From CAYVLA01 sp964549615 [NCBI: uncultured Thermococci archaeon] (lineage in GTDB: Archaea > CAYQAE01 > CAYVLA01), in the NCBI GenBank assembly GCA_964549615.1, contig CAZJVP010000062.1:1-10632 (forward strand): DNA of 10,632 nt. Reading direction: 5' to 3'. Every line of letters starts with the position of its first letter. Position 1 is the stretch's first letter. A program made the position numbers and the translations under genes. This document shows, piece by piece, positions 7,027 to 10,632 of this stretch. Below the pieces are notes generated by a model. That model had not been told where the DNA came from. It worked only from the letters and a program-made list of their open reading frames with translations, and ran no database searches.

Positions 7027-8151
7027 GTGGGCGCGGGCAGGCCGACAGTTCATAGGTTGCGGACGCTGATCCTCTACGCCATGGTGTACCTCTGTGCGGG
7101 CGCTGTCTTCCTCCTCCCGCTCACCATGCCAATGGTGCGAAGCACATGCGACTTCTCGATCTACAACACCGGGTGGACTGGCTGCTCCCAGCTCGCGAGG
7201 CGACTCTATGAGAGCGGCAAGGAGGTCTTCCCGCTGCACGCGCCTTTCAGCCAGTTCCGCGACAGATTGGAGTACCGGGAGACCGCCCTTCTCGTCATAG
7301 GCCCGACGCGCCCATTCGCCAAGGTCGATTCCAGCTTCATCGCCGAGTTCGCGAGGGGCGGGGGCACCCTCATCGTTGCCGACGACTTCTACGAGGCAAA
7401 CACGCTACTGCAGGGCCTCGGCATTGAGGCCCGTCTCTCCGCCAGCCCCGTAGGAGACCTGTCCTTTCGGAAGGACCCCTTCGTCCTTGACTGCTACTCG
7501 GTGGATGCAGGCCATCCTCTGACGAGCGGCGTCTCCTCTTTTGTCCTCAACTACCCGGCCGCAATCACCGGGCCGCTGCCCCCTGGGGCAAGGGTCATTG
7601 CGACGACGAGCTCGATGAGCTGGTTGGACCTAAATGGGGACCGGATCTGGCAGAGAACCTCGGAAACCCAAGGCCCCTTCCCGGTCCTCGTGACGATACC
7701 TTACGGCGACGGGGAGGTGATCCTGCTCTCCGACCCCAGCATCTTCATCAACGACATGATCTCGCGGCCCGGGAACGACCAACTGGTTCGCAACCTAGTA
7801 TCCCATCTGACGAGCGCCGATGTGAGACGCGTCTACCTGGATGAGGAGCACCACACCACCCCCAACCCGGTTGAAGTTTTCACGGCGGTGATAAGGAGGG
7901 CGCCAGACTATCCCAGACTCATCGCGGTCTGGTCGCTCGTCACCGCCGTCATCTTCGTCGTCCACCCTCGCTTGAGGCGGGGAGGAGTGAACGTGTTTGA
8001 CGCTGCGGTGTCCCTGGCACTTAGGATACTGTCATTGGGGGCTCGAACCAGACAAGCGCCCTTGACCCCTGACCCAGTGGAACAGGCCATCCGGACCCAT
8101 CCGGACTGGGATCAGCAAACCCTGAGGCGGATTGCAGATGCCGCGGCCTAG
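7027..8151 (+). CDS. DUF4350-domain membrane protein
   Basis: A 374-residue protein read from the GTG immediately after the preceding TAG, with a G-rich stretch (GGGGGTGG, 7015-7022) overlapping that stop. Membrane segment 1 is at about 12-33. The DUF4350 ectodomain follows: SIYNTGWTGCSQLARRL (44-60, the usual opening), ALLVIGPTRPF (87-97), a glycine-rich FIAEFARGGGTLIVADDF (104-121), YGDGEVILLSDPSIFIND (226-243), then LVRNLV (253-258) and LDEEHHTTPNP (271-281). Membrane segment 2 is at about 297-313, followed by a basic cytoplasmic tail of about 60 residues. DUF4350 has a class I glutamine amidotransferase-like Rossmann core without an evident catalytic nucleophile; it is thought to be non-enzymatic or ligand-binding. 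The domain routinely accompanies MoxR, DUF58 and DUF4129 genes. This is the last gene of the operon, followed by a T-run 64 bases downstream. Confidence 0.92.
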   Translation: MGAGRPTVHRLRTLILYAMVYLCAGAVFLLPLTMPMVRSTCDFSIYNTGWTGCSQLARRLYESGKEVFPLHAPFSQFRDRLEYRETALLVIGPTRPFAKVDSSFIAEFARGGGTLIVADDFYEANTLLQGLGIEARLSASPVGDLSFRKDPFVLDCYSVDAGHPLTSGVSSFVLNYPAAITGPLPPGARVIATTSSMSWLDLNGDRIWQRTSETQGPFPVLVTIPYGDGEVILLSDPSIFINDMISRPGNDQLVRNLVSHLTSADVRRVYLDEEHHTTPNPVEVFTAVIRRAPDYPRLIAVWSLVTAVIFVVHPRLRRGGVNVFDAAVSLALRILSLGARTRQAPLTPDPVEQAIRTHPDWDQQTLRRIADAAA

Positions 8152-8214
8152 TCCCATGGCTGCCAGGGGGGATTGCGCCCGGCGTTCTGTCTTGATGACT
8201 CATGGACGACGATA

Positions 8215-8220
8215 TTTTTT
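8215..8220 (+). terminator. T-run terminator of the MoxR operon
   Basis: Six consecutive T residues on the plus strand, 64 bases past the DUF4350 stop. Archaeal RNA polymerase terminates at such T-tracts without needing a hairpin. The following inverted repeat could help but lies downstream of the tract. Confidence 0.5.
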
Positions 8221-8221
8221 C

Positions 8222-8237
8222 AAGTGACCTTTCACTT
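8222..8237. repeat. Perfect inverted repeat next to the TATA box, operator candidate
   Basis: AAGTGA (8222-8227) and TCACTT (8232-8237) are exact reverse complements separated by CCTT. The element ends 4 bases before the TATA-like TTTAAG. A repressor bound here would block TBP/TFB access, and an activator could recruit it. It is AT-richer than the surroundings. Confidence 0.45.
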
Positions 8238-8241
8238 AATG

Positions 8242-8247
8242 TTTAAG
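8242..8247 (+). promoter_or_regulatory. Archaeal TATA-like box for the beta-helix gene
   Basis: TTTAAG lies within an AT-rich stretch. It predicts transcription from near 8270 and a leader of about 38 bases that includes the ribosome site before the ATG at 8308. Confidence 0.5.
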
Positions 8248-8293
8248 CCCGGCAAACGGCCGCGCTGCGTTTGATGGGCGGGCATAATTCCCC

Positions 8294-8299
8294 AGGGAG
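8294..8299 (+). promoter_or_regulatory. Ribosome binding site for the beta-helix gene
   Basis: AGGGAG is located 8 bases before ATG 8308. An in-frame TGA at 8272-8274 and the absence of another start codon between it and 8308 fix this start. Confidence 0.6.
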
Positions 8300-8307
8300 C
8301 GCTCAAC

Positions 8308-10632
8308 ATGGAAAGCCTCGGGATCCTTGCTTGCGGATTGGGCGCGTCGGCTGCGCTGATTGCGCTGCTGTTCGCTATCCAGGCCGTCTTCTGCACGTTG
8401 GCGCAGCCCGAAGGGCTGGTCTTCTACGTGTCCGCAGAGGGCAACGACTCCTGGTCGGGGAGAGCCGATTCGCCGAATCCTCAGCGCACCGACGGACCCT
8501 TCGCCACGGTAGCCCGGGCACAAGAGGCGGTGCGCGAGGCGCGCAGCAGGGAGGACGTCCCGGTAACCGTCCTGATCCGGGGAGGCCTGTACGAGCTAGA
8601 GAAGCCACTGGTGTTCACACACGAGGACGGCGGCTCGGAGCGATCGCCGGTGACCTACGCAGCGTACCCCGGCGAGCGACCGGTGTTCTCCGGCGGGAGC
8701 ATCATCAGAGGCTGGACGAAGGGAGAGGGACAAATCTGGACCGTCAAGATCCCACAGGTGGAAAGCGGGGAATGGTACTTTTCCCAACTCTTCGCGAACG
8801 GCAAGAGACAGACCCGGGCTCGAACGCCAAACGAGGGATACTTCCGGATCGCGAGCACGCTGCTACCGCTTCTTGACCGCAACAAAGCGCAGGGCGACGT
8901 CAACTACAAGATCGGTTTCCGCTACCAGGAGGGCGATATCAAGAGATGGGACAACCTAGAAGACGTGAACATCTTCCTGTACCACTCATGGACCTGTTCG
9001 GTGCACTGGATCCAGGCCCTTAACGAGGACAACCAAACCGTACGCTTCACCAACCCCTGCGACTGGCCGATCGGCTACTGGGAGCTTCAACAGCGCTACC
9101 ACGTGGAGAACTACCTGGAGGCCCTGGACTCGCCCGGGGAGTGGTACCTGGACCGCCGCAGCGGAATCCTTTACTTCTGGCCCCCGGATGCCCAGGACCC
9201 AAACGATCTTGAGGTCGTGGCCCCCCGACTGCAAAAGCTGCTCATCCTGCGGGGAAGTCCCGACGGCCTTACGGTTGACCACCTCATCTTCAGAGGATTG
9301 TCCTTCCGGTACGCGGACTGGAAGCTGGACAAGGACAGGCCGGCTGACGGCCAAGCCGCGACCTTCCTCTCCGCTGCGGTCGTGGCCAGGTGGGCCCGCC
9401 ACTGCGTGCTGGAGGGCTGTGAGATCGCACACGTCGGCGAGTACGGGGTGATCCTTGGCGAGGGATGCAAGTACAACCGCATCGTTCACTGCGAAATCCA
9501 CGACCTCGGCGGCGGTGGCGTTCGGATAGGCCAAGGCAGCCTTCCGCAAGAACCCGAGAGGCAGACCGACCACAACACCGTCGACAACTGCTTCATCCAC
9601 GACGGGGGACATGTGTTCCGTGCCGGCGTCGGCGTCTGGATCGGAATGAGCAGCTACAACACGATCTCCCACAACGAGATCTGCGACTTCTACTACTCGG
9701 GATGCTCGGTCGGGTGGAGCTGGGGATACGCCCCGAGCTCGGCCCACGACAATATCCTGGAGTATAACCACATCCACAACCTGGGCAAGGGCGTGCTCAG
9801 CGACATGGGGGGCATCTACACCCTCGGGATCTCGCCGGGGACGGTGGAGCGGTTCAACCTGATCCACGACATCTACTCCTACAGCTACGGCGGGTGGGGC
9901 CTGTACACCGACGAGGGAAGCTCCTACATCGTCCTGGAGGGAAACGTGGTGTACAACACGAAGAGCGGCAGCTTCCACCAGCACTATGGCCGGGAGAACG
10001 TTCTTCGCAACAACATCCTGGGACCCGCGCTGGAGGCAACCCTGATACGAACCCGCGAGGAGGAACATATCTCATTCACGCTCGAGCACAACATCGTGCT
10101 GACGGCCAACAGACACGTGCTCGGCAGTTCGTGGAAAAACGGCAACTACAAGCTGGATTACAACCTTTACTGGGACCTCAACAACATCCTGGGGGAAGAC
10201 ATGGACTTCGGCGGCCTTAGCTTCCAGGCGTGGCAGGCCACCGGACAGGATCAACATTCCTTGGTCGGGGACCCGCTCTTCGTCGATGCAGAGAAACATG
10301 ATTACAGGCTCCGTGACGGCTCGCCCGCCCTGGCGCTCGGCTTCGTTCCCCCCGATCTGGGAAGCGTCGGGCTCTATGGCGAGCCGGAATGGGTCGAGGC
10401 ACCGAAGAAAATCGTTCGCCCACAGCTTCCTCAATTCCTGCCGCCTGTTCGGGTTCAGAGCGGCCCGGCATCCTACCCGGAGAACCTCTCGCAAAGCGAC
10501 AGCTGGATCATCAAGTACGACGCGGCCAAAGGCACCGGGACGATTCCCACGGATGCCAAGGAGTGTACCCTAGTCTGGGCGGTCGATCTGGGCAAGCCTC
10601 CCTCCAACCCTCCGCGGGGCAGCCAGCTGATC
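8308..10632 (+). CDS. Exported right-handed beta-helix protein, GH141-like, 3'-partial
   Basis: An open frame of 775 codons, uninterrupted to the right edge. Residues 1-33 form a hydrophobic export signal (GASAALIALLFAIQAVFCTL at 12-31) with no basic residue before the core. Next comes the typical opening of this beta-helix superfamily: FYVSAEGNDSWSG (39-51), DGPFATVARAQEAVR (59-73), then a G-L/T-Y strand and PVTYAAYPGERPVFSGG. The inserted domain has LFANGKRQTRARTPNEGYF (162-180) and PGEWYLDRRSGILYFWPP (276-293), as in GH141-type enzymes. Parallel helix coils fill about 315-640, with repeated N-x-I/V and CEI-H turns. GDPLF (654-658) and SPALALGF (672-679) close the helix. Two acidic residues in the conserved coils, D499 (SDMGGIY) and D535 (YTDEGSS), are the likeliest catalytic pair by analogy with GH141, which hydrolyses fucosyl or xylosyl linkages. 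The substrate is not predictable. A further C-terminal domain begins near residue 690. AGG is only about 5 of 43 arginine codons, unlike the operon genes; recent transfer from bacteria is plausible. Confidence 0.87.
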   Translation, partial: MESLGILACGLGASAALIALLFAIQAVFCTLAQPEGLVFYVSAEGNDSWSGRADSPNPQRTDGPFATVARAQEAVREARSREDVPVTVLIRGGLYELEKPLVFTHEDGGSERSPVTYAAYPGERPVFSGGSIIRGWTKGEGQIWTVKIPQVESGEWYFSQLFANGKRQTRARTPNEGYFRIASTLLPLLDRNKAQGDVNYKIGFRYQEGDIKRWDNLEDVNIFLYHSWTCSVHWIQALNEDNQTVRFTNPCDWPIGYWELQQRYHVENYLEALDSPGEWYLDRRSGILYFWPPDAQDPNDLEVVAPRLQKLLILRGSPDGLTVDHLIFRGLSFRYADWKLDKDRPADGQAATFLSAAVVARWARHCVLEGCEIAHVGEYGVILGEGCKYNRIVHCEIHDLGGGGVRIGQGSLPQEPERQTDHNTVDNCFIHDGGHVFRAGVGVWIGMSSYNTISHNEICDFYYSGCSVGWSWGYAPSSAHDNILEYNHIHNLGKGVLSDMGGIYTLGISPGTVERFNLIHDIYSYSYGGWGLYTDEGSSYIVLEGNVVYNTKSGSFHQHYGRENVLRNNILGPALEATLIRTREEEHISFTLEHNIVLTANRHVLGSSWKNGNYKLDYNLYWDLNNILGEDMDFGGLSFQAWQATGQDQHSLVGDPLFVDAEKHDYRLRDGSPALALGFVPPDLGSVGLYGEPEWVEAPKKIVRPQLPQFLPPVRVQSGPASYPENLSQSDSWIIKYDAAKGTGTIPTDAKECTLVWAVDLGKPPSNPPRGSQLI

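Larger units (their letters stand above)
8152..8307. other. Intergenic region between the operon and the beta-helix gene
   Basis: These 156 bases hold no gene. In order they contain a short T6 run (8215-8220), a perfect inverted repeat (8222-8237), a TATA-like TTTAAG (8242-8247) and a Shine-Dalgarno site (8294-8299). The region ends one transcription unit and starts another. Confidence 0.6.

Noticed and set aside
8392-8403. Cysteine in VFCTLA near the signal peptide end as a possible lipoprotein site
   Set aside because: The residue before the cysteine is Phe, which does not fit a lipobox; ordinary Sec cleavage or an anchor is more likely.
8986-10068. A 360-codon open frame on the minus strand opposite the beta-helix gene
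   Set aside because: It is a shadow of a GC-rich gene: extremely Val/Ala-rich with no domain motif, while the plus strand carries clear family motifs throughout the same span.
1-10632. CRISPR arrays, insertion sequences, tRNA or rRNA genes
   Set aside because: I found no regularly spaced repeats, no transposase motifs with terminal inverted repeats and no conserved RNA gene signature on either strand.

Overview
The window reads as a high-GC archaeal chromosome segment. The archaeal evidence is a TATA-like promoter (TTTAATA) placed so that the left-edge gene would be almost leaderless, TTTAAG/TTTTTAAG boxes before the other two transcription units, purine-rich GGAGG ribosome sites, frequent GTG/TTG starts, heavy AGG use for arginine and a T-run terminator. 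The Thermoplasmata/Methanomassiliicoccales-like part of the Euryarchaeota is my best guess, but only a guess.

Layout. (1) 1-225, minus strand: the first 75 codons of an exported protein that runs off the left edge. (2) 226-745: a divergent intergenic/leader region with promoter elements for both directions and no convincing gene. (3) 746-8151, plus strand: seven tightly packed genes that look like one operon. In order they are a two-TM protein with a six-cysteine cluster, an 86-aa three-TM protein, a MoxR AAA+ ATPase, a DUF58 (von Willebrand A-like) membrane protein, a six-TM protein of unknown family, a 698-aa protein with three Ig-like ectodomain repeats and a cytoplasmic DUF4129-like domain, and a DUF4350 protein. 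(4) 8152-8307: T-run terminator, perfect 6-bp inverted repeat, TATA-like box and Shine-Dalgarno site. (5) 8308 to the right edge: 775 codons of an exported right-handed beta-helix protein resembling GH141-type carbohydrate-active enzymes, still open at the edge.

How the genes fit together. MoxR ATPases act with vWA-type partners as chaperone/remodelling pairs, and MoxR, DUF58, DUF4129 and DUF4350 genes recur together in bacteria and archaea, forming a membrane system of unresolved function. Here the core is joined by two small membrane proteins and the Cys-cluster protein. The DUF4129 subunit carries an Ig-like ectodomain and no visible transglutaminase. The picture is an envelope complex with a cytoplasmic ATPase and DUF4129/DUF58 faces and extracellular Ig-like and DUF4350 domains. 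The beta-helix gene is separately transcribed, and its arginine codon use differs from the operon's (AGG about 5 of 43, against 11 of 23 in the MoxR gene, by hand count), which fits later acquisition.
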